Positions 28,087 through 37,337 of a DNA stretch of 64,000 nucleotides are shown piece after piece (positions within the stretch are counted from its first letter, which is position 1; every line of letters begins with the position of its first letter). The position numbers were made by a program, and so were the translations under genes. The stretch lies in assembly GCF_000377505.1 (NCBI RefSeq), contig NZ_KB898187.1, positions 248,001-312,000 of the forward strand, written 5' to 3'. The notes under the pieces are model-generated. The model was not told the origin of the DNA. It did not search any database and saw nothing but the letters and a program-made list of their open reading frames with translations. Source of the stretch: Paenibacillus massiliensis 2301065 = DSM 16942. GTDB taxonomy: Bacteria; Bacillota; Bacilli; Paenibacillales; Paenibacillaceae.

Positions 28087-28923
28087 TTAACCCTGCAAAA
28101 ATTCAATCAATGCTGCATTAAATTGATCAGGGTGGGTGGCATTAAAGCCGTGTGGTCCACCTTCGACAACCACCAGACGGCTGCCAGGAATGGATTCATG
28201 AGTACGTTGTCCACTCACCTCCAAAGGCACGATGGCATCCGAATCACCATGGATAACCAGCGTTGGAATATTGAATTTCTCCAGATCCTGACGGAAATCG
28301 GTAAGGGCAAAGGCAGCAATACAATCCAATGTACCTTTAGGAGAAGCCAGAGCTGCAATATCCCGGTTATATATACGGAATGGTTCGCTTACGAGGTCTG
28401 TACGTTCTCCTGCAGCGAAAAAGTTGTTTGTGAAACCATCCAGGAATGCTAGACGATCCGTTTTTACCCCATTTTGGAATTCTGCAACCGTTGCATCATC
28501 CAATCCTCCTTGAGGATTATCTTCGGTTATATAGAGATAAGGAGGAACTGCTCCTGCAAATACGGCTTTGGACACGCGTTCTGTTCCGTATGTTCCCACA
28601 TAACGTGCTACTTCGCCGCCACCCATAGAGAATCCGACTAGTGTGGCATCGCGTAGATCAAGGTGCAAAATCAATTTATGTAAATCTGAAGCGAAGGTAT
28701 CATAGTCATAACCATCCCAAGGTTGGGAGGACTGACCAAATCCACGACGGTCATATGTGATAACACGGTAGCCCGCTTCGATCAGGGCAGGAACTTGCTT
28801 CTCCCAAGATCGTCCACTCAAAGGCCAGCCATGAATCAGGATGATGGGTTTTCCCGCACCATGATCTTCATAATACAGTTCAATTGGTTGCGCATTCTCT
28901 TCGCCTACATTTACTTTAGCCAT
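28087..28923 (-). CDS. Alpha/beta hydrolase (non-heme chloroperoxidase-like)
   Basis: A 278-aa alpha/beta-hydrolase. HGWPLSGRSW supplies the oxyanion loop, GFSMGG the nucleophile (Ser99), GDSDAIVP the acid, and GGPHGFN the catalytic His. The sequence order and DRRGFGQSSQPWDGYDYDTFASDL are those of cofactor-free haloperoxidase/arylesterase-type enzymes. It lies between two copies of the TAAACCGATCGGTTTA operator, but neither is directly at its promoter. Natural substrate unknown. Confidence 0.88.
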   Translation of the reverse strand: MAKVNVGEENAQPIELYYEDHGAGKPIILIHGWPLSGRSWEKQVPALIEAGYRVITYDRRGFGQSSQPWDGYDYDTFASDLHKLILHLDLRDATLVGFSMGGGEVARYVGTYGTERVSKAVFAGAVPPYLYITEDNPQGGLDDATVAEFQNGVKTDRLAFLDGFTNNFFAAGERTDLVSEPFRIYNRDIAALASPKGTLDCIAAFALTDFRQDLEKFNIPTLVIHGDSDAIVPLEVSGQRTHESIPGSRLVVVEGGPHGFNATHPDQFNAALIEFLQG

Positions 28924-29069
28924 GGAAATCCCTCCGTTAACATTTATATTTTCGTTTAAATTTTACATATGCAATTTCCAATTGTCAATTTAACCCAATC
29001 ACTTCCGTTTGAAGTGATTATTAGGAGATCAGCACACTTGTAATAATGTGAGGCGCTAGTCTGGCTCAG

Positions 29070-29165
29070 AAACATGAATGGGGGGCTTGTTCATTAAATT
29101 TCCTCACTTTCTATACCGTTTGTATTAGTATAAACCGATTGGTTTATAGTTGCAAGTTAATATCG
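29070..29165. repeat. Orphan copy of DUF1348 start and promoter
   Basis: About 95 bp here repeat 27645-27735 with few changes: GTTCATTAAATTTCCTC, the -10/-35 region and the operator ATAAACCGATTGGTTTAT (29130-29147). The coding region is missing; only the start codon end survives. It is a duplication scar 1.4 kb from the intact copy. Confidence 0.75.
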
Positions 29166-29501
29166 CAGCCAGTCAAAAGAGATAGCCTTATTAAGGCTAC
29201 CAATGATGTTCCAAAACTGAAGGATCAACTAGTTCATTCACATAGCACAAACAACGATGATATATACTATTCAACAAAAATTTATCAGATGACGATTTGA
29301 AGACAGCAAAGCGGGGTCAATAAAATGGATTTAAATAACCTTAAGTTCAATAATGCAATAAGTTGAAATTAAGCAGACAAATGTGCAGAAAGAATTCTGG
29401 ACTGTGCTTTTTTTTACTACTTCTTCACAAAACTCGTATTTTGTACATATGTATTAAGATTGGCACAGAGCCTTTTAAGAGTTCACTTCCCCTTTCTAAA
29501 T
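29166..29501. other. Gene-free stretch before the island
   Basis: AT-rich sequence with no convincing reading frame or RNA. It separates the orphan promoter copy from the first TGACAC repeat and probably holds the left flank of the inserted island. Confidence 0.5.
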
Positions 29502-29678
29502 TGACACAAACCTCCCCCCTTATTATTGACACAAACTTCCCCTTATTAACAGCGTTACAGAACATGATATCATTTATTTGATCGAATTTACATTCACTGG
29601 GTTAGGTTTGTATCATTCCGCCGATTATAATGGGGGTTTTGTGTCACTAACGCTTAATACAAGGGGGAATTTGTGTCA
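29502..29678. mobile_element. Left TGACAC repeat cluster (mini-element with inverted ends)
   Basis: Two sites read TGACACAAAC(C/T)TCCCC on the plus strand (29502 and 29527, 25 bp apart). Two read inversely, GGGGGTTTTGTGTCA (29632-29646) and GGGGGAATTTGTGTCA (29663-29678). Together they give a unit of about 177 bp with two inward-facing sites at each end, like paired transposase-binding sites of TnsB/TniA-type elements. No reading frame lies inside. Confidence 0.5.
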
Positions 29679-29729
29679 AAAGCTCTTCTATTCTAGTCTG
29701 ATAGTTCACACTCCTTTATGCTTTGTGTC

Positions 29730-30719
29730 TTATTTATCCATATTATTAACTGCATTTCGCATTTCTTCATTTGTTAAATGTGTATAAATCATTGTTGTTT
29801 GTATGGATGAATGCCCTAATTGATTCTTCAATCTTGGAACATCATTATTCTCCATGTGATATCTTGTAGCAAACGAATGTCTCAATGAATGAACTGTTAA
29901 AGACGGTTTCCCAAAGGCTGTGGCATACTTTTCAATCAACTTCTCAATAGACCTAGCTGTTAATCGTCGGCTTTTTCCTTTACGACCAACTGGTGCTGCC
30001 ATAAACAAATAATTGTCGTTTTTCTCTGCTTTGTATCGTTCTTCTCGGACCTTAAGGAAATTTTCTAAATCCCACAATGCTTGCTTGCTAAAATACACAT
30101 ACTGTTCTTTGTTACCTTTTCGCAATACTTGAACTTGACCTTTAACGATGTCTAGATCTTCTATATTTATGCCAGCGACTTCTGACAATCGTAAACCTGA
30201 TCCCAAGATTAAAGAGACGATAGCCGTGTCACGTTCACGATTAAATTCATGAAAATGTTTAAGTCGTTTGTTTTCTTTGTTAATTACACCATAGTCATGA
30301 GCAACAAATTGTCGGAAAATCTCAAAGTCATCTTCTCTAAGGATTTTCCCTTCAATCCGATTCGCAATGGTTTCTTGAGTCTCTTTTACAGTGTTGAATA
30401 CCAATTTCGCCATAACATTACGCAATATATATGGCTTCAACTCAGAGGTTTCTGCTTTGTTTTGTAGATAATCAAACAATGATTTGAGAGCCGATAATTT
30501 GCGGTTTATCGTATGACTGGAGTTGTTCAACTGATATTCGAGAAAAGATAGAAAATTCTCAATCTCCCTGACCGTCAATTTCTCCAGAGTTTCTAAACCT
30601 ATATTTTTACGGCTATCAGCAGCATAATTTTCCGATTTTTCTTTAACTTTCGGGGTCCACCCTAGATCAAACGCTTGACAAATAAAGAACTCAACATCTT
30701 TGAGTCTAATAATTTTCAA
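29730..30719 (-). CDS. Tyrosine recombinase (XerC/D-like integrase)
   Basis: A 329-aa protein: an N-terminal SAM-like core-binding domain (about 1-105: LTVREIENFLSFLEYQLNNSSHTINRKLSALKSLFDYL) and a C-terminal catalytic domain. Catalytic residues seen: Arg in GSGLRLSEVAG, HSLRHSFATRY (H-x-x-R), LGHSSIQTTMIYTH (His and Tyr312). It lies at the left edge of the island with its 3' end facing the TGACAC cluster. A 40-codon remnant of a near-identical gene, also 3' end toward a TGACAC cluster, lies at 42842-42960. It is probably part of the mobile element, for integration or resolution. Confidence 0.88.
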   Translation of the reverse strand: MKIIRLKDVEFFICQAFDLGWTPKVKEKSENYAADSRKNIGLETLEKLTVREIENFLSFLEYQLNNSSHTINRKLSALKSLFDYLQNKAETSELKPYILRNVMAKLVFNTVKETQETIANRIEGKILREDDFEIFRQFVAHDYGVINKENKRLKHFHEFNRERDTAIVSLILGSGLRLSEVAGINIEDLDIVKGQVQVLRKGNKEQYVYFSKQALWDLENFLKVREERYKAEKNDNYLFMAAPVGRKGKSRRLTARSIEKLIEKYATAFGKPSLTVHSLRHSFATRYHMENNDVPRLKNQLGHSSIQTTMIYTHLTNEEMRNAVNNMDK

Positions 30720-31185
30720 ATTGAGATGTTCTGTATTGGGGAAGATTCCCTGTTTTCATAAAGCTGCACCATTTTTTTCTGAACTCGATTGTAAACGTAT
30801 TTCGTTGACGTTTCAGGATTGCGGAGATCCGATCATTAACTCGATAGGTTAATTCTACAAGCCTTTTTTTAACTGTCCAACTAAGTGTAGACGATCCACC
30901 CTATCGTTGATTAGAAGGGGGGATTTATGTCACTCTACAACTGTTATGAATCTAGGCAAATGACCCCTTATTTTGACGATAATGTCTTAAGGATTTCTAT
31001 AAATGATACTTTTGTGGCAATCTGCATTAGATCTTGTTAGTTTTACTTAGACTAATATTTAGCCAGCACTAGGACTATGTTCTTGTCCTCGACAATTTAA
31101 ATAATACATTAAATGAGATGCTGATGCCCTTCAGAGGACATCAGCATCTCATTAATCACCTTATTTTCAGATCTAAAATGTTCAT
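30720..31185. other. Non-coding region with TGTCA-type repeat and terminator
   Basis: No gene seen. GGGGGGATTTATGTCA (30917-30932) is another copy of the island repeat. A perfect 15-bp stem AATGAGATGCTGATG ... CATCAGCATCTCATT (31113-31154) ends the minus-strand cargo operon. Confidence 0.55.
31113..31154 (-). terminator. Terminator of the three-gene cargo operon
   Basis: Perfect 15-bp inverted repeat with a 12-nt loop, 30 bp past the stop codon of the giant gene. On the minus strand it is followed by TAATGTATTATTTAAATT, a weak U-rich tract. Confidence 0.65.
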
Positions 31186-34100
31186 TTAATTTAAGTTAAT
31201 TTTATTCAATGGGAGCTCAAGCCTACCCAAGGACAGAACGGACTTCGTATTGGTAGCCTCTTGTTGGTGAGGGTAAACCTTGAGATTGATTACGAACTTT
31301 CCTTGTTCCCCGATTGGTCCGTCCTCCCTATTCATACAATACTCAAGCTCGCTGCAAAATGCTTTTACGGAAACATCATCATCCGTGTAAAGGAACGGGT
31401 GCTTCAAGCAAATCGGGATAGATACCTCCGCCTCATCTCCTTCATCCATTAAGGGGCGGGTTGTTTGTACCCATAAATACGGGTATCGATAAACGGCCGA
31501 GCAAACAAGCGTACAAGGATAAATCTCATTCGACCCGGGTTTGAACAATTCCTGGAGCAGCGTTTGAATGTGGGCCTCCACCGTTCGGATCGATGTATTT
31601 GACTTTAACGCCGAAATATCAATGCCGGCATTGCTTTTAATAACAGGGGCTACAGGATCAGCAGGCATCACTTTGGGAGTACGATACACAAACGCTTCTG
31701 CCGTAGCCTCTTGGTAGGTGGAACTGCCTTTAAGCAACAACTCGTTCCGAGTCTTATACAAAGAAGCGCGAGCGCTCCGAATGCTAAGAATATCGATCCC
31801 GGTAATCGTAACTGTCTGTTCTATGTCCGCCAGATAAAGCTTTTCCTTATTCGTTAAATACCGCTTGACTGTCGCGTCGTTTAACGTCTCTTCGACGAAA
31901 AATCGGAATATCGAACGATCATCAGATTTCGATGTTATTTCGGACTGATATCCGGCAAGCCGAATCTGGATATCCGAGGCCGGGATAGGCCCGGTTACGG
32001 AGTCAAGTACTATTTCCAATGTTGAATTCCCATCCTCCGCCTCGGCTTGATCAACAATTCGTGACCATGTATGAAATGTAGTGATCAAACCGGACGATTT
32101 GGTCTTAGGAAGTCGCTTTGACCTTGACAACCAGCTGTCCGCGATACCTTGAACTGCCTTAAGCAAACAAGCGGCTGCTTTTTCTTTGCCCGTGTCAAGA
32201 AGCATATGGGTTCGGATATCTTTCATTATATGCCGAAGCTGGGCCATCGCTTGCGCAAGATTGTCATCCGCAGTAAAGTGAACCGGCGAGTCGTCTTCAT
32301 TCCATTCGATTTCGTATTTCATTTCGTCCTGGGCAGGTGCGTCGTGTCCTAATTTGTAGCCAAAGGTATAGTCCCATTTTCTGACTTCTTCCAAATTACT
32401 CGAGTCCTCCGGAGCGGACCATTCGTGCCGCGTTAATTCAGGAGGGACGGGATGTCCTTTAAGCATAACAATTATCATTCGATCCCCCAATTTGAGTTCA
32501 TAAGGATTGACTAACTTAATCCAGGCAGAGGACTTGAACCTCTTCTCATCCGTTGCGACATGTTCGATATGACTCACCTTGTAAGTAATTCCTTCCGCCA
32601 TATACTTGGAATATCCTCCGGCATCTTTGACATTGAACAAGTACGACAACAGGTTCATCCCTGCCGACAGGGGCAGCTTGGCTTTAGAAAAAGAAGCCTG
32701 TACCTTTGTGTTACTTGGTTGCTCTGGATTCTCCTCTATCCCGGTAACATTCGCCGCAATCAAGCCGTAAAATCCAATGGATTCCATCAGTTCGGGATCT
32801 CCGCTCTCTAATTCGACACGTACCGGCTGCTGTATAATCGTGTCTTGATCGTAAGAAGCGGATAGTTGAACGAGCATGGCGTCCAAATAACGTTTCCGGG
32901 CGGCAGCTAAGTCATCTTGACTGGAATTTGACTCTTTTAATAACTTCCCTAGGTGGTTGACATTACTTGTGAACGAATTTGCGTTTTTTTCCTTGCATTT
33001 TAGAATTGATTCTAAAGTGAGACCCTGATCGATCTCCCCGATAACCTGAAGAAATGGCGGTCGAAGCATTTCATCGATAAACTCAAACGTTTCCAATGTC
33101 CATTGGTCCAAATCTGCCTCTTGCTCGGCAAAAAGGGTAGGATCACTAACGGATTCTCCCGGCTCCGCGAATGAATCATAGTTTTGTACAAGAAAGCTTC
33201 GTTTATGTTTCACGGTTTCTAAAGGGGCCGCCGCGTAAAGGAACGTATCGGTTTGCAGCTCAATTTTGATGTTGCCGTGCTCACCGATGCCGACTATCCA
33301 CAAACGATTGGCATCCTCCCCCTCAATCCATGCTCCCCGGGCTAATTTGTATTTTTGGTTCTCCTCTATCACATCGGCCAGTTGCTTCAAAGTTTGCTTG
33401 TCTTGAACATAAGCTCCAGGTTGACCGGGCTGGGCGGTCAATTGGGTTACGGATTCGTGAGCAATTCGGCTGTATCCGTTTTTCGCTTCAGGAATGCTCA
33501 TGAGCTCCGGATCGATTAGCTTCGCTTCGGTTCGTTTGATCGACAGATCCACGCTGAATTCAAAAACGGGCTCTTTAATGTCCCAATTCACGTCAATTGT
33601 TGCAGATAATACTGTTGTAATTGGGCTTGGGGCCGTTATTGACCTCAGGCTGCACCAACATTCCAGAGCATATTGTTTCAAATCCGTCGTTACCGTGACT
33701 TGATGATTACCGATCGAGGAACTTATATATGCCTGCACATCAGTGCGCGATATATGATGATATGCCGTAGCATAAATATCTTGGGCCACTTCCGGGTCCG
33801 TCAGCTCCCGCGGATCGAAATGGAGGCTGATGCTTAACGACATGCCTTTCTCCAAACGGTATGCCATCGTTGTTCCCGGCCATTGATGAACCGGAACGAC
33901 AAAATCCCGGTACAGAATGGGCATTTCATAATGCGTACTCCAGCTATCAAGCACATTCCCGAATCCGTCCCGGGGAGTAAGCTTAAGGCGCAAGTTCTCC
34001 CCGATATGGGAATACGGATCATATTCGGGTTCCTGACAATCAACTACTGGGCCAGATACAGGCGGTATATTCTCAATGCGCAGCACGGAACGGTACTTCC

Positions 34101-37100
34101 GCCATTCCTCCGGTTCGGCGGAATTTGTATTCGCGGGACATGGGAGTACATTAACGACGGACACAGGCGCAATGGGTACATCTGCAGCATCCTGATCGTC
34201 AAATACTCCGTTTCCTTCTACTTTCGTACCGATCAAATGAAACATCCGGCGGAGATAGGTGGCCGGATCGAACGAACCCTGCGGAGTTGGAGCAGGATGC
34301 GGACGATATACTTCCAAACCTACATGACCGGGCTGGAGTATAGGCACCTTTTGGTATAACAACTCATCCAGGAAAAAATAACTGGCCGGCTTGTCCGTTA
34401 CAGGTTCGGATGTAACTACTGCATTCATGTAAGGGGCGAGCGTCGCAAGCGAGCTGTAGCTCAATAGGAGCTGAGCCTCGAAGACATCGCCGTTCCCGTA
34501 ATTGGACCACTCGCTGCATATATATTTTAAATAAAACCCGCCGGAATTTACGGTTCCGCTTTTATATAGCGAAGAGGAAAAGATATCCAGTACATTATTA
34601 CTATTGGTTAGAGTTAGTCCTTCACTATCTTTTGGCTCACTGAACGTCGTCAGATTGCTCCGGAAAATCATCACGGGCTCATCATGGGAAACCCATTCGC
34701 TTGTCTGGCTGTCGCAATGCAGGATATGAACGCTTTTCAAGTGTACTTCATCCGCCGGAAAGTGACCTGTCGGAAGTTTTCGAGCCAGTCGTTCGAGAAG
34801 CTTTTGTCCATAGCCGGTTGCACCGCGCAATTCGTAAAGGTTGTCATACTGTGTCTTGACCAGCTTGACTTCCACGAAGGTTGCCAAATCATATTCCGAG
34901 CGTTGTATTTCCTTACATTCTAATTGATCTCTGCGGCACAACTTTAGTAAAGGAGGGTCGTTACTTATAAGCCTGCGTCCCAGCGCGGCCGAGAATACAT
35001 GGAGACCCTTACTTTGTCTGGAGTAAATACTCCAGTTAGCTCCCGGCTTGGCCGGGAAGGATTGCGGGACTTCGGCATAAGGCCGAAGCGGTCGAATACA
35101 GGGCCATTCTTGATCGGGCGATGGAACTGCCACATCCAACAGATCCCGCATACGTTGGAGTTCGCAATCCGGGAAAGTGACCTCCAGCTTATCTTCATCT
35201 CCAGGAGGTTCCGTACATGTATTCATTTTTACCGCTAGTTTGTTTCCCTTCTCAAGGGTAAACTTTAATTTCGAGATTTCATCCGGTTGGATTGCAAATA
35301 ATTGTCCGATTTCGGAGTAAATGGAGTTTTGGGTACCCCCCTCTGTGACGCGCAGTCCAAACAGCGCAAACCGAGATTTCATGGCGGCCAGATTGGATAC
35401 GAGAGTCGTCTTATTATCATTCGTTTTAGCTTCCAATAATTCTTTGATAAATACTTCTATACGCTCCGTTTTATCGCCGATGGTTCTCACAGCAAAGTTA
35501 ATGATTGACTTAATGACCAGGGTTACCGCGTCTTGCATCCAGTGCACACACATCGTCTTTGAACGGGCTGATACACTCGTGCTTGGCTGTAGAAGAGATT
35601 CGTCATATCTCCGCTGGGAATTCGTTCGTTGATCCGCCATGTTTTTGTACATATAGTTCTTTATTTTTTGGATGTTTTGTTTCGAACGGGGCATTTTTTT
35701 GTCATAATCCCACTTGTCATCTTCAATCGTTCCATCATTCTTCGTTTTTTCCAGGGTCAACTTAAAATCAGGAAGCATTGGGAAAAATACGAACGATTGT
35801 ATCTCTGCCTCAGGGTCTTCCGTACAGTCATCTGCCTCGGGGGGACATACATGAAATTCGAAATAATCATTTAGAAAAGGGACGATATGTTGTTCATAAT
35901 CAATTGGAGATTGCGAAATCCCGTCCTTAATTAATAAATCTTGAATATTCTTCAGCTGCTGTCCACTGATGTTCTGACTCATTAATTCGTCATAATTCGT
36001 GTCCCTGCCTAATAAATACGCATTCACCGCCCATAGAAATAATCCCTCGATCCACTTCGAAAAAGAAGGATCTGTTGCCTCGGAGCCCGGAGCAGACATA
36101 TATAGCATAGCTGCGCACTGAGCATCTTTGTTCCCCCCTTCGTCTCGAATAGACAGATGCGGCAAGAAGTACAGCGAAATTTTCTCTTTTCCGCTTTTCG
36201 GGAAAACCCGCTTCCAGACCAATTTATCTTCATCTTGAAATTCCGGTGCATCCAACAATAGAGCAGGACTATACCAAGGAGCGTCTTCGGGCCGATCTTC
36301 GCCCATCGTAAAGTCCATTTCAAAATGTTCATGAAACTCTTTCGTTATCTTTCCTTTAGTGAATCCGAAGTTGACTTCAATTTCCCCCGAAGCGTCCACA
36401 TTGAAATCAAAAACAATATCTGAGCTTCTGTAGGCCTCCATGATTAAATTGGCGGTGGTGCTTACCTCACAATCGATTTCCGCCGTTAAGACCTCCAAAT
36501 CCACTCGCCCAAAAATATTCCCCGCCAGTCCAAGCACGCCCTTGTACCAGTTAAATTTGTCGTGTTTCGAAATGTCACCAGCTGATCTAAATGTGGCGAT
36601 AGCCCCCTCAAGAATGCCAATTCCAGTAATACTTAAACCCGCTTCCAGAATCCCTTGTCCGAATGACTTACCGTAACCGAGCTTTACGGCTATTCCCGCT
36701 TCAATGATGGATTCAAAGCGGCCTACATCTTCTTTAACCTCGGGGACATTGGCATATGCCGAGGTTTCATTACTCTTGCGAGAAAAGTAAATTCCTCCCC
36801 AGCCGATATACGGAGGCGCTTCAATGCAAAGAGACCGCGAAAAATCAAGGCCTGCCGGGAATCCGATATCTATCTTAAAGTCCCCGTTACGGTACAAATC
36901 GAAGGAAACCTCCGGAATGACTATTTTTACGGCTCCCATATCGGTTGAACGTTGCGCGTCGGGAAGTTGAATTGCTCCGGAAAAACGGCCTGGGGCCCCT
37001 TCTCTTTTCTCATATTGCACTTCTGCCTGCAGGCCCTTGAACGGACCAGCCATTCCATCATTATCGAGTCCGATAAAAAGCCCGTAGCGATTATGCAGAT

Positions 37101-37317
37101 CCTGGAACAATGCGGCCAAGTGGATATAACGAAGGGGTTTAAACTTAAGCCCGGCAATCCATCCGCTGTTGGGGTCATACTTTAGATTATCCGGGAAAGA
37201 GTCACCGGCAGGTCCAAATACTTCCTCCATCTTATCAACCGTAGCTTCGACAGAGTGGGATTCATCCAGCTCATCTGAAGTAATAAACTGCCCAAGCGCT
37301 GCAAATTCTTCTTTCAC
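31186..37317 (-). CDS. Giant protein of unknown function (about 2043 aa), island cargo
   Basis: I do not recognise this protein. The frame runs to a TTG at 37362, but GTG 37317 is the better start: GAGAGGAG lies 9 nt upstream and the overlap with the preceding gene disappears. It has no signal peptide, no membrane segment and no obvious catalytic motif. The N-terminal part (about 1-330) is rich in alternating beta-strand pattern (VKIVIPEVSFDLYRNGDFKIDIGFP; DIVFDFNVDASGEIEVNFGF). The middle and C-terminal parts mix beta stretches with charged helices. Last gene of a three-gene operon, 20 nt after the 1087-aa gene. A large beta-rich cytoplasmic or exported assembly protein is only a guess. Confidence 0.75.
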   Translation of the reverse strand: MKEEFAALGQFITSDELDESHSVEATVDKMEEVFGPAGDSFPDNLKYDPNSGWIAGLKFKPLRYIHLAALFQDLHNRYGLFIGLDNDGMAGPFKGLQAEVQYEKREGAPGRFSGAIQLPDAQRSTDMGAVKIVIPEVSFDLYRNGDFKIDIGFPAGLDFSRSLCIEAPPYIGWGGIYFSRKSNETSAYANVPEVKEDVGRFESIIEAGIAVKLGYGKSFGQGILEAGLSITGIGILEGAIATFRSAGDISKHDKFNWYKGVLGLAGNIFGRVDLEVLTAEIDCEVSTTANLIMEAYRSSDIVFDFNVDASGEIEVNFGFTKGKITKEFHEHFEMDFTMGEDRPEDAPWYSPALLLDAPEFQDEDKLVWKRVFPKSGKEKISLYFLPHLSIRDEGGNKDAQCAAMLYMSAPGSEATDPSFSKWIEGLFLWAVNAYLLGRDTNYDELMSQNISGQQLKNIQDLLIKDGISQSPIDYEQHIVPFLNDYFEFHVCPPEADDCTEDPEAEIQSFVFFPMLPDFKLTLEKTKNDGTIEDDKWDYDKKMPRSKQNIQKIKNYMYKNMADQRTNSQRRYDESLLQPSTSVSARSKTMCVHWMQDAVTLVIKSIINFAVRTIGDKTERIEVFIKELLEAKTNDNKTTLVSNLAAMKSRFALFGLRVTEGGTQNSIYSEIGQLFAIQPDEISKLKFTLEKGNKLAVKMNTCTEPPGDEDKLEVTFPDCELQRMRDLLDVAVPSPDQEWPCIRPLRPYAEVPQSFPAKPGANWSIYSRQSKGLHVFSAALGRRLISNDPPLLKLCRRDQLECKEIQRSEYDLATFVEVKLVKTQYDNLYELRGATGYGQKLLERLARKLPTGHFPADEVHLKSVHILHCDSQTSEWVSHDEPVMIFRSNLTTFSEPKDSEGLTLTNSNNVLDIFSSSLYKSGTVNSGGFYLKYICSEWSNYGNGDVFEAQLLLSYSSLATLAPYMNAVVTSEPVTDKPASYFFLDELLYQKVPILQPGHVGLEVYRPHPAPTPQGSFDPATYLRRMFHLIGTKVEGNGVFDDQDAADVPIAPVSVVNVLPCPANTNSAEPEEWRKYRSVLRIENIPPVSGPVVDCQEPEYDPYSHIGENLRLKLTPRDGFGNVLDSWSTHYEMPILYRDFVVPVHQWPGTTMAYRLEKGMSLSISLHFDPRELTDPEVAQDIYATAYHHISRTDVQAYISSSIGNHQVTVTTDLKQYALECWCSLRSITAPSPITTVLSATIDVNWDIKEPVFEFSVDLSIKRTEAKLIDPELMSIPEAKNGYSRIAHESVTQLTAQPGQPGAYVQDKQTLKQLADVIEENQKYKLARGAWIEGEDANRLWIVGIGEHGNIKIELQTDTFLYAAAPLETVKHKRSFLVQNYDSFAEPGESVSDPTLFAEQEADLDQWTLETFEFIDEMLRPPFLQVIGEIDQGLTLESILKCKEKNANSFTSNVNHLGKLLKESNSSQDDLAAARKRYLDAMLVQLSASYDQDTIIQQPVRVELESGDPELMESIGFYGLIAANVTGIEENPEQPSNTKVQASFSKAKLPLSAGMNLLSYLFNVKDAGGYSKYMAEGITYKVSHIEHVATDEKRFKSSAWIKLVNPYELKLGDRMIIVMLKGHPVPPELTRHEWSAPEDSSNLEEVRKWDYTFGYKLGHDAPAQDEMKYEIEWNEDDSPVHFTADDNLAQAMAQLRHIMKDIRTHMLLDTGKEKAAACLLKAVQGIADSWLSRSKRLPKTKSSGLITTFHTWSRIVDQAEAEDGNSTLEIVLDSVTGPIPASDIQIRLAGYQSEITSKSDDRSIFRFFVEETLNDATVKRYLTNKEKLYLADIEQTVTITGIDILSIRSARASLYKTRNELLLKGSSTYQEATAEAFVYRTPKVMPADPVAPVIKSNAGIDISALKSNTSIRTVEAHIQTLLQELFKPGSNEIYPCTLVCSAVYRYPYLWVQTTRPLMDEGDEAEVSIPICLKHPFLYTDDDVSVKAFCSELEYCMNREDGPIGEQGKFVINLKVYPHQQEATNTKSVLSLGRLELPLNKINLN

Positions 37318-37337
37318 GGCCTTGCACTCCTCTCTGC

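Noticed and set aside
31186..37317. Giant gene as a Tc-type or Rhs insecticidal/polymorphic toxin
   Set aside because: No RHS/YD repeats, no Tc linker or pore-forming signature, no C-terminal toxin boundary motif and no small immunity-like gene follow it.
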